Source: Pseudoalteromonas phenolica (GTDB lineage Bacteria; Pseudomonadota; Gammaproteobacteria; Enterobacterales; Alteromonadaceae). From it: a DNA stretch of 64,000 nucleotides. This document shows, piece after piece, positions 26,667 through 34,845 of this stretch. Position numbers and translations under genes: made by a program. Location of the stretch: positions 1,984,001-2,048,000 of the forward strand of contig NZ_CP013187.1 in the NCBI RefSeq assembly GCF_001444405.1, read 5' to 3'. The notes under the pieces were generated by a model. That model saw nothing but the letters and a program-made list of their open reading frames with translations, made no database searches and was not told where the DNA came from. The stretch's first letter is position 1, and each line of letters starts with the position of its first letter.

Positions 26667-28001
26667 TTAACTACGCATAAATGGCAAGGTATGCGAGTTA
26701 AAGTTTGCTAAGTTTGGAAAAATATCAACCAATTCTGTGTTGTCTAAACCAAACCACTGTGCCAAAGACGCAAAGTATTGCTCATTCGCAACTTGTGGGA
26801 TCAAACGCCCCCCCCGCGTATCATTCGGGCCATCTAGGTGTTGCGTCATCAGTGTGCCATAAATTTCTCCGCCATTTACCGCGCCACCCATAAGGATTTG
26901 ATTTCCTGCCCAACCATGATCAGTACCGTCACCATTAGACGTAAGCGTGCGGCCAAAGTCACTCATCGTAAACAAGGTTACATCATCATTAGCATTGATG
27001 AATGAGATTGCTGCATTGAACTCTGACAAAGACTGAGATAAAACACTTAAAAGTGCTGGGTGTGTTGTAAGTTGATTATCATGTGTATCAAAACCCCCCA
27101 TACTAACAAAATAAATTTGTCTTTTAGCATTGAGTGTTTGTCTAACTGAAATTGACTTAGCCACAGTATGTAGTTGTTGTGACAAACTGCTATCAGAAAA
27201 GTAACTACTTAGATCGACGCTCGACTCGATGGCGCTGTTCATAGCTTCGGTATTGGTAATCGCTTTTCGCATTTTTGTACCATATGCACTCGCTAGAGGA
27301 TGGGTTGACTGGGCAAGCACCCTGTTCATTATATTTTTTACATGGGCTGCTCGATTTCCAGTACCATTAATTGGGTTTATTTTACTGATACCACTTCTAT
27401 GTAATGAAAATGGCGTAAGGTTAACACTGGTTTGCCACGGATTGGTTCCCGCTAAAGAAATGTTGTTCACGAATGAACCACCTTGCTCTAATCGCTCTAA
27501 TAGCCTTGCACCCCAGCCGCTGTTTAAAGATATTTTTTCTCTGCCATGCATCCAAGTTGCTTGCTGGTCGTTATGAGAGAATAGGTGCTTAGGAAGAGGC
27601 ACACTTTCATTTTGATAATCAGCTTTGGTAGTAGGCATAACTAAACTGCCAACCCCGGAAATAAAAGCTAAATTTTTATTATCGAAAATATTTTTTATTG
27701 AACCCATAGCAGGATGAAGACCTACGCCACCAGCAAAGTTAGTTTCAGGAGCCATTTGTATCGCGTCTGTCACCGCTAAATTTTGCCGACTAGCTTCATA
27801 TAGAGTTCGCTGTTCGCCTTCTAATGGAACAAGCATGTTTAAAGAATCATTGCCACCAAATAAAAATACACAGACAAGCGCTTTATGATCATCAAAGCTG
27901 TAAGACAAAGATCCCTGAAAAGCCTGTAGTTGCAATTGAGTTAATGCGGCAACCGATACACCACCTTTCATACAATAAGATAAAAACTTTCTTCTATTCA
28001 T
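26667..28001 (-). CDS. DUF1501 family protein with Tat signal
   Basis: 444 aa. The N-terminus has a twin-arginine-type signal (NRRKFLSYCMKGGVSVAALTQLQL). The body matches DUF1501: CVFLFGGNDSLNMLVP, GVGLHPAMGSI, HNDQQATWMHGR, FVSMGGFDTHDNQ and TLFTMSDFGRTLTSNGDGTDHGWAGNQILMGGAVNGG. The family resembles the alkaline phosphatase/sulfatase superfamily, but no activity is established. The gene is paired, 9 nt apart, with an upstream DUF1800 lipoprotein, a widespread partnership. Confidence 0.9.
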   Translation of the reverse strand: MNRRKFLSYCMKGGVSVAALTQLQLQAFQGSLSYSFDDHKALVCVFLFGGNDSLNMLVPLEGEQRTLYEASRQNLAVTDAIQMAPETNFAGGVGLHPAMGSIKNIFDNKNLAFISGVGSLVMPTTKADYQNESVPLPKHLFSHNDQQATWMHGREKISLNSGWGARLLERLEQGGSFVNNISLAGTNPWQTSVNLTPFSLHRSGISKINPINGTGNRAAHVKNIMNRVLAQSTHPLASAYGTKMRKAITNTEAMNSAIESSVDLSSYFSDSSLSQQLHTVAKSISVRQTLNAKRQIYFVSMGGFDTHDNQLTTHPALLSVLSQSLSEFNAAISFINANDDVTLFTMSDFGRTLTSNGDGTDHGWAGNQILMGGAVNGGEIYGTLMTQHLDGPNDTRGGRLIPQVANEQYFASLAQWFGLDNTELVDIFPNLANFNSHTLPFMRS

Positions 28002-28010
28002 GTCTGCCTC

Positions 28011-30026
28011 CTATTGCTGCAAGGTAAATTCTGGTGAAATTGAAATTAAATAAACAAGATTTGAAATACGTTGATAACTGTCGCGGCTTGCAAAAAACTC
28101 ATCCATATCAATTAGCGCTTGTCTCATTTCTTGTGACATATTACCGGCAAAAAATAGTAGATCGTATTTATCTATAACTGCACTCAGCCCATTCATATTG
28201 ATTAAATCGTGGTCTGCCTGAATATATAAATAGAGGCTATTTTCATTTAATTCATCATGACGCTCAGCTACACGCCAAACGAGATCTGCATAATGAGTAT
28301 TAATGATACCTATTAATGCAGCGTCATTAGCAATTTGTAGCTCTGGAGCAACAAATTCAGTGCTTGCCAGCTCCCCTGGTTGAAAGTCAGGTCTAAAGAA
28401 GTTGAAAACCGAAGGCGATTGCAAAGGGCCCTGACCATAAGTTGAGGGTAAGTTCCAAGTGTAATAACGATTGTTAAGGGTTTTAGCGTTAAAAACCCGC
28501 CAGAACTGAACTGTTTTCAGTAAAGGCTCTTTTATTTTGCCAAAATGGGCAAGCGGAGCACCAAGACCTCTAGCTTCATTATCTAAATAAATCGCTTTCA
28601 CTGTGGCAGCTAAATCTCCCCTTTCCCCCTTACCGTTATCATTAAAAACGGTGGCGACTCGCTCTACGTAACCTGGGCTTGGGTTAGAAGTAATTAATCG
28701 TTGTATTAGCTGTTTTGAAATAAATGGTGCGACATTATCGTGATTAAACAAATTATCTAACGCGATTTCTAGGCTTTGTTCCGCACTCATATTTGCTGGA
28801 ATAACCTCACCATTGAGCAATATTTTTTCAGCGTTCGAGTGATAGTCTTCAAAAGCTTGCATTGGCAAAGTATAGTTTCTACTTGGTCGGCTCCACCTAG
28901 CACTATAAGCAAATGTCCAACCTGTAAAGACTTTGGCAAACCCTTCAATTTCACTTTGTCCATAAGTTGGAATGAGTTCACCATTCTCATCTAATTTATT
29001 CGTACCGTTTAGGTTTAATTCGTTTAAACCTATTGTAAACAGCTGCATGACTTCACGCGCATAATTCTCATCTGGTCGAATATTACGTTCAGGATCAGCC
29101 TTTTCATTTCCTAGGTGACTTAGGTACACACCCATCACAGGTGATAAAGTGACTTGCTCTAATAACTCTCTATAATTTCCGAACGCATGTTCTAGTAAAA
29201 TATCATAATAAGCTGCCATGCCTTCTGGCTCACCACTGAGTGATGTATTTAGGTCGGAGACCACAAATATTTCACTCAGAGCAAAAGCAACGCGCTGTCT
29301 TAACAGATCTTCTGCATTCATACTTGCTTTCCACCAAGCATCAATACGATTGATTTGATTAGGCTCATCACGGTCTGGGTAATTCTCGACGAGTGGACTG
29401 TGATACGTAATCGGGAGATCAATTTGCTCATCAAGCCATTGTTCGTAACTTTTACCTGTAACTGCCAGAATTTCATTGTAAGTCGGACCAAGGCTTGCCT
29501 GATGGAGAAGCCTTGATGCTTGTGCCTCGTTCATATCCTTCAATACTGAAAATCTCACTTCTTGTTGCGTGGAAAGACCTGCAGCATTGGTGACTGTCAC
29601 TAAGAAATGATAATTTTCATCTACCGCAGTGGAGTTCTTAGAAGCATCAAATTCTAATGAATCAGTCGTTGTCAGTTCAATTGCAGGACCTGATAATTGT
29701 TGCCACGCAAAACTAACTGTTTGTGAGTCTTGCTCTGTGAGCTCGACCTTAACTTTAACTATTTCACCTTGTTTAAAGGTATCTGAATCTAGTTTTATGG
29801 CAATAACAGGTGCTTTGGTTTCATCACTGCTGTCATTGCCTGAATCCTGATCAGATCCATCGCCAGAGTCATCATCAGAACCATCCCCGTCAGAACCTGA
29901 GTCATCGCTATTATCCGAATCCGCTATTGCGGGCTGTTCTGGAACAGCCTCTTCTGACTGCGATCCACCGCCACACCCTGTTATCAAAGAGGCAAACAAT
30001 ATTAAATAAACGTACCTAGTGATCAT
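28011..30026 (-). CDS. DUF1800 family lipoprotein with Ig/PKD-like domain
   Basis: 671 aa. Lipobox LITG-C18 followed by an Asp/Ser/Gly-rich linker (34-70), a beta-sandwich Ig/PKD-like domain (about 71-165; KQGEIVKVKVELTEQDSQTVSFAWQQLSGP) and a long DUF1800 domain (about 166-671; ASRLLHQASLGPTYNEI, NYAREVMQLFTIGLNELNLNG, FNFFRPDFQPGEL). DUF1800 and DUF1501 genes nearly always occur together; their function is unknown and may concern secreted or surface polymers. The acidic linker suggests a surface-exposed protein in a marine species. Confidence 0.9.
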   Translation of the reverse strand: MITRYVYLILFASLITGCGGGSQSEEAVPEQPAIADSDNSDDSGSDGDGSDDDSGDGSDQDSGNDSSDETKAPVIAIKLDSDTFKQGEIVKVKVELTEQDSQTVSFAWQQLSGPAIELTTTDSLEFDASKNSTAVDENYHFLVTVTNAAGLSTQQEVRFSVLKDMNEAQASRLLHQASLGPTYNEILAVTGKSYEQWLDEQIDLPITYHSPLVENYPDRDEPNQINRIDAWWKASMNAEDLLRQRVAFALSEIFVVSDLNTSLSGEPEGMAAYYDILLEHAFGNYRELLEQVTLSPVMGVYLSHLGNEKADPERNIRPDENYAREVMQLFTIGLNELNLNGTNKLDENGELIPTYGQSEIEGFAKVFTGWTFAYSARWSRPSRNYTLPMQAFEDYHSNAEKILLNGEVIPANMSAEQSLEIALDNLFNHDNVAPFISKQLIQRLITSNPSPGYVERVATVFNDNGKGERGDLAATVKAIYLDNEARGLGAPLAHFGKIKEPLLKTVQFWRVFNAKTLNNRYYTWNLPSTYGQGPLQSPSVFNFFRPDFQPGELASTEFVAPELQIANDAALIGIINTHYADLVWRVAERHDELNENSLYLYIQADHDLINMNGLSAVIDKYDLLFFAGNMSQEMRQALIDMDEFFASRDSYQRISNLVYLISISPEFTLQQ

Positions 30027-30169
30027 GTCTAATTATTCCAACGCCGCTAATATACAAACTTTAGTACCAACCAACATATGTTTAAATACGAACATTTGAG
30101 TAAATTCAACTTTTTTACACTAATCATCATTTATATTTGAAAGAAATTTATTCCTTAAATGATAAAATC

Positions 30170-31642
30170 ATGTCAAAAGCAAATGTGCTAGAGACTATTT
30201 TGAATACAACTACCTTCATTCCAAAAAACTTCATCGACGATGTAAAAACCTATTTACCTAACAACTTAAGTATTGAGTCTTTTATTGAGTATTGCCAAAA
30301 ACCGCTTAGGCGTTCAGTCAGAGTGAACACATTGAAGATGACAGTCACTGAATTTAAACAGTACTGCTCAGAGAATAATTGGAAAATTGAAGCTGTTCCT
30401 TGGTGCAACACAGGTTTTTGGCTAGAACGAAGCACTGAAGAGGAAGATTCCCTTCCTCTGGGCAGCACTGATATTCATTTGAGTGGTGGTATTTATGTTC
30501 AAGAAGCCAGCTCAATGTTGCCACCTATGGCACTTGAATCAAGTTTAAAAGAAGACGACATAGTATTAGATATGGCTGCAGCCCCAGGGTCGAAGACATC
30601 TCAAATAGCTGCAATGATGAATAATCGAGGCGTTCTTGTTGCAAATGAGCTCTCTTCTTCACGCTTAAAGGTCCTTGCTGCCAATATGAAGCGTATGGGC
30701 GTTCATAACTGCGCACTGTCTCATTTCGATGGTGCTGTTTTTGGTGACTATATGTTTGAATGCTTTGATAACATTCAACTAGATGCTCCATGCTCTGGTG
30801 AGGGTACCGTCAGAAAAGACGCTGACGCTTTAAAGAATTGGTCTGTTGAATCAAACATTGATATTGCCAATGTACAGAAACAGCTCATTAAGAGCGCATT
30901 CTTTGCTCTGAAACCCGGTGGCTCTTTGATTTACTCTACCTGTACACTCACGCCAATTGAAAACCAAGCGGTTTGCCAGTATCTACTTGACCAATTTGGT
31001 GACTGTGTTGAAATCGAGCCATTAGATGCGCTTTTTGAAAACGCAGACAAAGCCTGTACTTCAGAGGGCTATTTGCATGTATGGCCGCAGATTTTTGACA
31101 GCGAAGGCTTTTTCATCGCGAAATTTAAAAAATTATACTCTATAGATAACCCAAATTTAAAAACCAAAAAAGGCGCTTTCCCGTTTTCATCGGCTGATAC
31201 AAAGTTAACAAAAACCTTCATGTCAGCAATCAAAAAACAATTTGGTATTAAATCATTACCTGGTGAGTTGAAAGTTCGAGATAAAGAGCTTTGGCTTTTC
31301 CCAGAGCGATTTTCTGAAATTGAAAACAAGATCAAATATTCTCGTATCGGGATCAAGTTAGGCACAACCCATAAGAATGGCGTTAGACTTGAACATGAAT
31401 TTGCAACAGCACTTGGGAAACTTGCAGAGAATAACACGTACGCTCTCACACAATCACAAGCTGCAGATTATTATCAAGGTAAAGATATTCGACTTGAAAC
31501 AGTTACTAGTCTCTGTGGTGAGGTTATTTTAACCCTTTGTGGCGCACCAATAGGTTTAGGAAAATGGCAAAAAAGTAAAATAAAAAACTCATTACCTAGA
31601 GATTTAGTTATGAACAATCGAGTTATTGAGTGGTCACGATAG
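30170..31642 (+). CDS. rsmF: 16S rRNA (cytosine-1407-C5)-methyltransferase RsmF
   Basis: 490 aa from ATG 30170; a TTG-started frame opens 33 nt upstream. The methyltransferase core holds the SAM loop DMAAAPGSKTSQIA (134-147) and two catalytic cysteines, C208 in DAPCSGEGTVRKD and C258 in YSTCTLTPIENQ. The C-terminal RNA-binding part (residues about 330-490) is the RsmF extension. RCPLRRS-like PLRRSVRVNTLK (45-56) is typical. It methylates C1407 in the 30S decoding region. Single gene; a terminator lies about 190 nt downstream. Confidence 0.94.
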   Translation: MSKANVLETILNTTTFIPKNFIDDVKTYLPNNLSIESFIEYCQKPLRRSVRVNTLKMTVTEFKQYCSENNWKIEAVPWCNTGFWLERSTEEEDSLPLGSTDIHLSGGIYVQEASSMLPPMALESSLKEDDIVLDMAAAPGSKTSQIAAMMNNRGVLVANELSSSRLKVLAANMKRMGVHNCALSHFDGAVFGDYMFECFDNIQLDAPCSGEGTVRKDADALKNWSVESNIDIANVQKQLIKSAFFALKPGGSLIYSTCTLTPIENQAVCQYLLDQFGDCVEIEPLDALFENADKACTSEGYLHVWPQIFDSEGFFIAKFKKLYSIDNPNLKTKKGAFPFSSADTKLTKTFMSAIKKQFGIKSLPGELKVRDKELWLFPERFSEIENKIKYSRIGIKLGTTHKNGVRLEHEFATALGKLAENNTYALTQSQAADYYQGKDIRLETVTSLCGEVILTLCGAPIGLGKWQKSKIKNSLPRDLVMNNRVIEWSR

Positions 31643-31759
31643 CAGTAGAATAAAGTTTTTAGACTAAATTATTATAAGCATATATAACATTGATAAATAA
31701 AGCTTTTATTTTATGTTGTTTATTTGTAGTTTTTGTTAAGAGTTAACTACAATTAAATT

Positions 31760-31867
31760 ACTTTCTTACTTCTCCCTGATTGTTAGAAAGGTGTTTTAAG
31801 TTAACGCATTGGCTCAAATGAGCCGTCCCCTAAGCCCAGAGTAACCTGTACTCTGGGTCTTTTTTTG
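31760..31867 (+). ncRNA. Candidate small RNA between rsmF and the ALDH gene
   Basis: A -10-like TACAAT (31748-31753) with a weak -35 TTGTAG 18 bp upstream could start a transcript of about 108 nt. It would contain a GGCTCA-AA-TGAGCC hairpin (31811-31824) and end at a strong terminator (31835-31867). The terminator could simply belong to rsmF, so this is tentative. Confidence 0.25.
31835..31867 (+). terminator. Intrinsic terminator downstream of rsmF
   Basis: CCCAGAGTA (31835-31843) and TACTCTGGG (31849-31857) pair perfectly across a 5-nt loop, followed by TCTTTTTTT. Confidence 0.85.
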
Positions 31868-31903
31868 CATTAAATATGCGAAATGAACACTTTAATACTT
31901 AGA

Positions 31904-33406
31904 TTACATCGCACTTTGACGACAGATCGGACGTAAAAAACGTTGAATTGCATTCAAACCTACAGAGGTTGAACGGACGTCTGTTGAAGATGGGAATGGA
32001 CCACCATGGTTCATTGATGCACAAACTTCAACGCCCGTCGGCATTTGATTCTCGATTAAACGCCCTACTTTGTATTGTAGATCTTCACTTAAATCAGACG
32101 CCGATGCTAAATCATTGCTCGTGCCATGAATGGATGCTGTTAACTGACCTTCTAACTTATCAACCAAGGTTTCTAACTGTTCCATAGAGTCATAAGTTAC
32201 CAACATAGCAGCAGGACCAAATACTTCTTCATGTAATGCTGGCGTATTCAAGTAGGTATCGATATCCGTTTTAAAGATATGGGCATTTGCATGAAACTCC
32301 TCAGACAACCCTGCCATTGCCAATAGCTCTACACCTTCGATATCTGGGCGATCAACCATGGCTTGTTTGAAACTATTTAGAATATTTGGAGATAATAGAG
32401 TATCTGAACTGCTTGCAGCCACAGTTTTCTTCACACTTTCAAGTAGCCCATCAGAGCCATTTGGTACTAACCAAAGACCTGGGCTAGTACAAAACTGGCC
32501 ATTACCCATCAACATTGAATTACATAAGTCTGCGCCAAGCTCTTCGCCATTTTGTTCTGCCATTTCAGGAAGCACAAACTGCGGGTTAATACTGCCTAAT
32601 TCACCATAGAATGGAATAGCTTCTTTGCGTGTATTAATAGTCTCGATTAACTTACTCGCAACAGACATCGAGCCCGTGAAGCCGACAGCTTTAACTGGCT
32701 CTGCTTCAACAAGTGCATGTGCCATGTCGTACTTCTTAGCTTGGATCATTGAAAATACGCCTTTTGGCATATCACACTTCTCAATCGCTTTTTCAATAGC
32801 ACGAGTCATTAACTCACTGGTTGCTGGATGAGCAGTATGGCTCTTCATTACAACAGGACAACCTGCAGCAAGTGCCGATGCAGTATCACCACCCAGAGTT
32901 GAAAACGCATATGGAAAATTTGAGGCACCAAAAACAGCAACAACGCCAACAGGAATAAAATCAAGTTGGGTACGCGGCTTAGCTAATGGTGCACGTGCAG
33001 GATCTGCTTCATCTAATAAACTCAGATTTACAATGCCATTTTGGCTTTTCTCTAAACCTTGTGCAAAAGCACGTAACTGATTCATAGTACGGCCACGCTC
33101 GCCTTGTAAACGAGCAAACGGCAGGTTTGTCTCTTCGTGAGTCACCTCTAGTAGTTGATCACCAAGGGCTTCTATCTCATCTGCAATAGCATGTAAGAAT
33201 GTTGCACGCTCAATAAGAGAAGTCTTTCTATAAACTTTAAATGCTTTTTCAGCTTCATTGATAGCTGTTGCAAGCATGTCTTGGCTTGCTTCAAAAAACT
33301 GAGTATCGATTGGCTCATGGCGCTTTGGTGAAAAGGCATGAAATACTGACGCATCCGAATCCTTTAACCATTCACCTGCGATAAAACTTGCACCGCTAAT
33401 TTCCAT
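31904..33406 (-). CDS. Alpha-ketoglutaric semialdehyde (2,5-dioxovalerate) dehydrogenase
   Basis: 500 aa aldehyde dehydrogenase. N163 in FGASNFPYAF, K188 in VVMKSH, E269 in YGELGSINPQ, and catalytic Cys306 in NGQFCTSPG. The motif set, and the GASNFPYAFS signature, match NAD(P)-dependent 2,5-dioxovalerate dehydrogenases of the hydroxyproline and sugar-acid pathways. It would oxidise alpha-ketoglutaric semialdehyde to alpha-ketoglutarate, the last step of trans-4-hydroxyproline degradation, fitting its position after the epimerase gene. A terminator-like hairpin directly precedes its GAGGAGA ribosome binding site. Confidence 0.85.
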   Translation of the reverse strand: MEISGASFIAGEWLKDSDASVFHAFSPKRHEPIDTQFFEASQDMLATAINEAEKAFKVYRKTSLIERATFLHAIADEIEALGDQLLEVTHEETNLPFARLQGERGRTMNQLRAFAQGLEKSQNGIVNLSLLDEADPARAPLAKPRTQLDFIPVGVVAVFGASNFPYAFSTLGGDTASALAAGCPVVMKSHTAHPATSELMTRAIEKAIEKCDMPKGVFSMIQAKKYDMAHALVEAEPVKAVGFTGSMSVASKLIETINTRKEAIPFYGELGSINPQFVLPEMAEQNGEELGADLCNSMLMGNGQFCTSPGLWLVPNGSDGLLESVKKTVAASSSDTLLSPNILNSFKQAMVDRPDIEGVELLAMAGLSEEFHANAHIFKTDIDTYLNTPALHEEVFGPAAMLVTYDSMEQLETLVDKLEGQLTASIHGTSNDLASASDLSEDLQYKVGRLIENQMPTGVEVCASMNHGGPFPSSTDVRSTSVGLNAIQRFLRPICRQSAM

Positions 33407-33423
33407 CTTTTTCTCCTCAATGA

Positions 33424-33450
33424 AAAAACCAGCTACTAATTGCTGGTTTT
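33424..33450 (-). terminator. Terminator-like hairpin between 4-hydroxyproline epimerase and ALDH genes
   Basis: AAAACCAGC (33425-33433) and GCTGGTTTT (33442-33450) with an 8-nt loop; the minus-strand transcript continues TTTTTTCA and then reaches the ALDH ribosome binding site within about 15 nt. Could act as a partial terminator or attenuator. Confidence 0.7.
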
Positions 33451-33467
33451 AGTCTAGTTTAAATCTG

Positions 33468-34469
33468 TTATACAACTTGAAAGCCAAAAGCATACGGGTC
33501 ACTATCATCCACGCTAATGTTGCTAGTACCCGTAACTTTCGACCATCCTTTGATACTTGGTAGAATTGCTGTTTTACCCGCTACTTCTGTAACACCTTCG
33601 ATGCAGCCAACAAACTGACTGCCAATGTAACTTTCGTGAACAAAATCTTCACCAGGCTGTAATTTACCTTTTGCAAATAACTGCGCCATTCTTGCACTTG
33701 TGCCCGTGCCACATGGCGATCTGTCTATGGCTTTATCACCATAGAAAACGGCATTCGCTGCGCTTGATTCTGCGTGTTTTGGCTTGCCTGTCCAAAGAAG
33801 ATGCGACGCACCTTTTACAGTTGGATCTTCAGGGTGCACACACTCAAGCAACTCATTTATTGCAGTGCGAACAAGCGGACTATATTTAAGAATTTCCGAA
33901 GCAGACCAGTTTTCAATACCCGGGAAGTTTTCCTGTGGCTCAACAATAATGTAGTAGTTACCACCATAAGAGATATCAACCGTTAACTTGCCAAGTTCTG
34001 GCACTTCAACTTCAATATTTTCATAGGCTAAAAAAGCTGGCACATTGAATATTTTTACCCACTCAACTTTACCTTCAACCATAGAGTATTCGGCATTTAC
34101 ACGCCCTGCGGGTGTATCTAGCTTTAATTTTCCGGGTACTTTTGGATGCATTTGTGCGTTTTCAAGCGCAAACGTCACTGTGCCAATGGTGCCGTGACCA
34201 CACATAGGTAAACAGCCTGAGGTTTCGACAAATAAAATAGCCGCATCGCCATCATCGGTTGTCGGGGGATATATAAAAGAACCTGACATCATATCGTGCC
34301 CGCGCGGTTCAAACATTAATGATTGGCGGATCCAATCAAATTCGGTAAGAAAGTGCTGACGTTTTTCGCTCATCGTTTCACCCTTAAGATATGGGTGACC
34401 ACTGGTGATTAAGCGTACAGGGTTGCCACAAGTATGACCATCAATACAAGAAAATGTCCCTTTACGCAT
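33468..34469 (-). CDS. 4-hydroxyproline 2-epimerase (proline racemase family)
   Basis: 333 aa. The two catalytic cysteines of the Cys/Cys type are both present: C90 in LPMCGHGTIG and C253 in DRSPCGTGTSAR. SCIDGHTCGNPVRL (7-20) is typical of hydroxyproline epimerases rather than proline racemase. It converts trans-4-hydroxy-L-proline to cis-4-hydroxy-D-proline. Context fits: a FAD D-amino-acid dehydrogenase is divergent and a semialdehyde dehydrogenase follows. A 41-codon ORF ends 1 nt before its ATG, and the shared ATTGTATACAAT operator lies upstream of that ORF. Confidence 0.9.
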   Translation of the reverse strand: MRKGTFSCIDGHTCGNPVRLITSGHPYLKGETMSEKRQHFLTEFDWIRQSLMFEPRGHDMMSGSFIYPPTTDDGDAAILFVETSGCLPMCGHGTIGTVTFALENAQMHPKVPGKLKLDTPAGRVNAEYSMVEGKVEWVKIFNVPAFLAYENIEVEVPELGKLTVDISYGGNYYIIVEPQENFPGIENWSASEILKYSPLVRTAINELLECVHPEDPTVKGASHLLWTGKPKHAESSAANAVFYGDKAIDRSPCGTGTSARMAQLFAKGKLQPGEDFVHESYIGSQFVGCIEGVTEVAGKTAILPSIKGWSKVTGTSNISVDDSDPYAFGFQVV

Positions 34470-34470
34470 A

Positions 34471-34596
34471 TTAATAACCTTGCTTAACTAAGCTAAGAAC
34501 CATATTCGTGTTCACAGCATTTTGGAGTTGATTCATAAAACTTTCATTTAATTGCGGAGCAACTACTGAATACTGAACTTGGCAATTAATGTTCAT
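34471..34596 (-). CDS. Small ORF (41 aa) preceding the epimerase gene
   Basis: Unannotated 42-codon frame: ATG 34596, TAA 34471-34473, leaving one nucleotide (TAA-T-ATG) before the epimerase start. It has the best ribosome binding site nearby (AGAGGAAAG, 5 nt spacing), and the ATTGTATACAAT operator lies 42 nt upstream of its ATG, as with starts of other regulon members. The product is MNINCQVQYSVVAPQLNESF followed by 21 residues ending in KQGY. No signal peptide or transmembrane helix. No homologue is recognised; it may be a coupling leader or a real small protein. Confidence 0.5.
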   Translation of the reverse strand: MNINCQVQYSVVAPQLNESFMNQLQNAVNTNMVLSLVKQGY

Positions 34597-34637
34597 TGTC
34601 TTTCCTCTTTACCTTTTATGGTTTACATCCTACGCAT

Positions 34638-34649
34638 ATTGTATACAAT
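34638..34649. promoter_or_regulatory. Operator copy 3: ATTGTATACAAT in the divergent hydroxyproline promoter region
   Basis: Exact third copy of the palindrome, between the small ORF/epimerase operon (42 nt upstream of the small ORF) and the FAD dehydrogenase/peptidase operon (197 nt upstream of ATG 34846). One site could control both directions. Confidence 0.7.
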
Positions 34650-34845
34650 GTTCAATATTCCACTGTGTATTTTTCTTTAAAAGTTTTTATCGCTCTAAAG
34701 ACATATTGACATTTATAAGATTAAGCAACTGAAACTATTAATAAATTTTACAGTTTGAAGACGAACAAAGTTTTCTATGCAAACTAAAAAATAGAGACAT
34801 GCAATATCTTGAAATCAGGGTTTCAAGGTGTTTTGGAGACAATAT

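Noticed and set aside
27229..27576. 115-aa hydrophobic ORF opposite the DUF1501 gene
   Set aside because: Apparent membrane helices come from the reverse frame of a real gene; no ribosome binding site.
29810..30019. Repeat-like sequence in the DUF1800 gene
   Set aside because: It is the codon pattern of the Asp/Ser/Gly-rich linker (residues 34-70), not a CRISPR or tandem repeat element.
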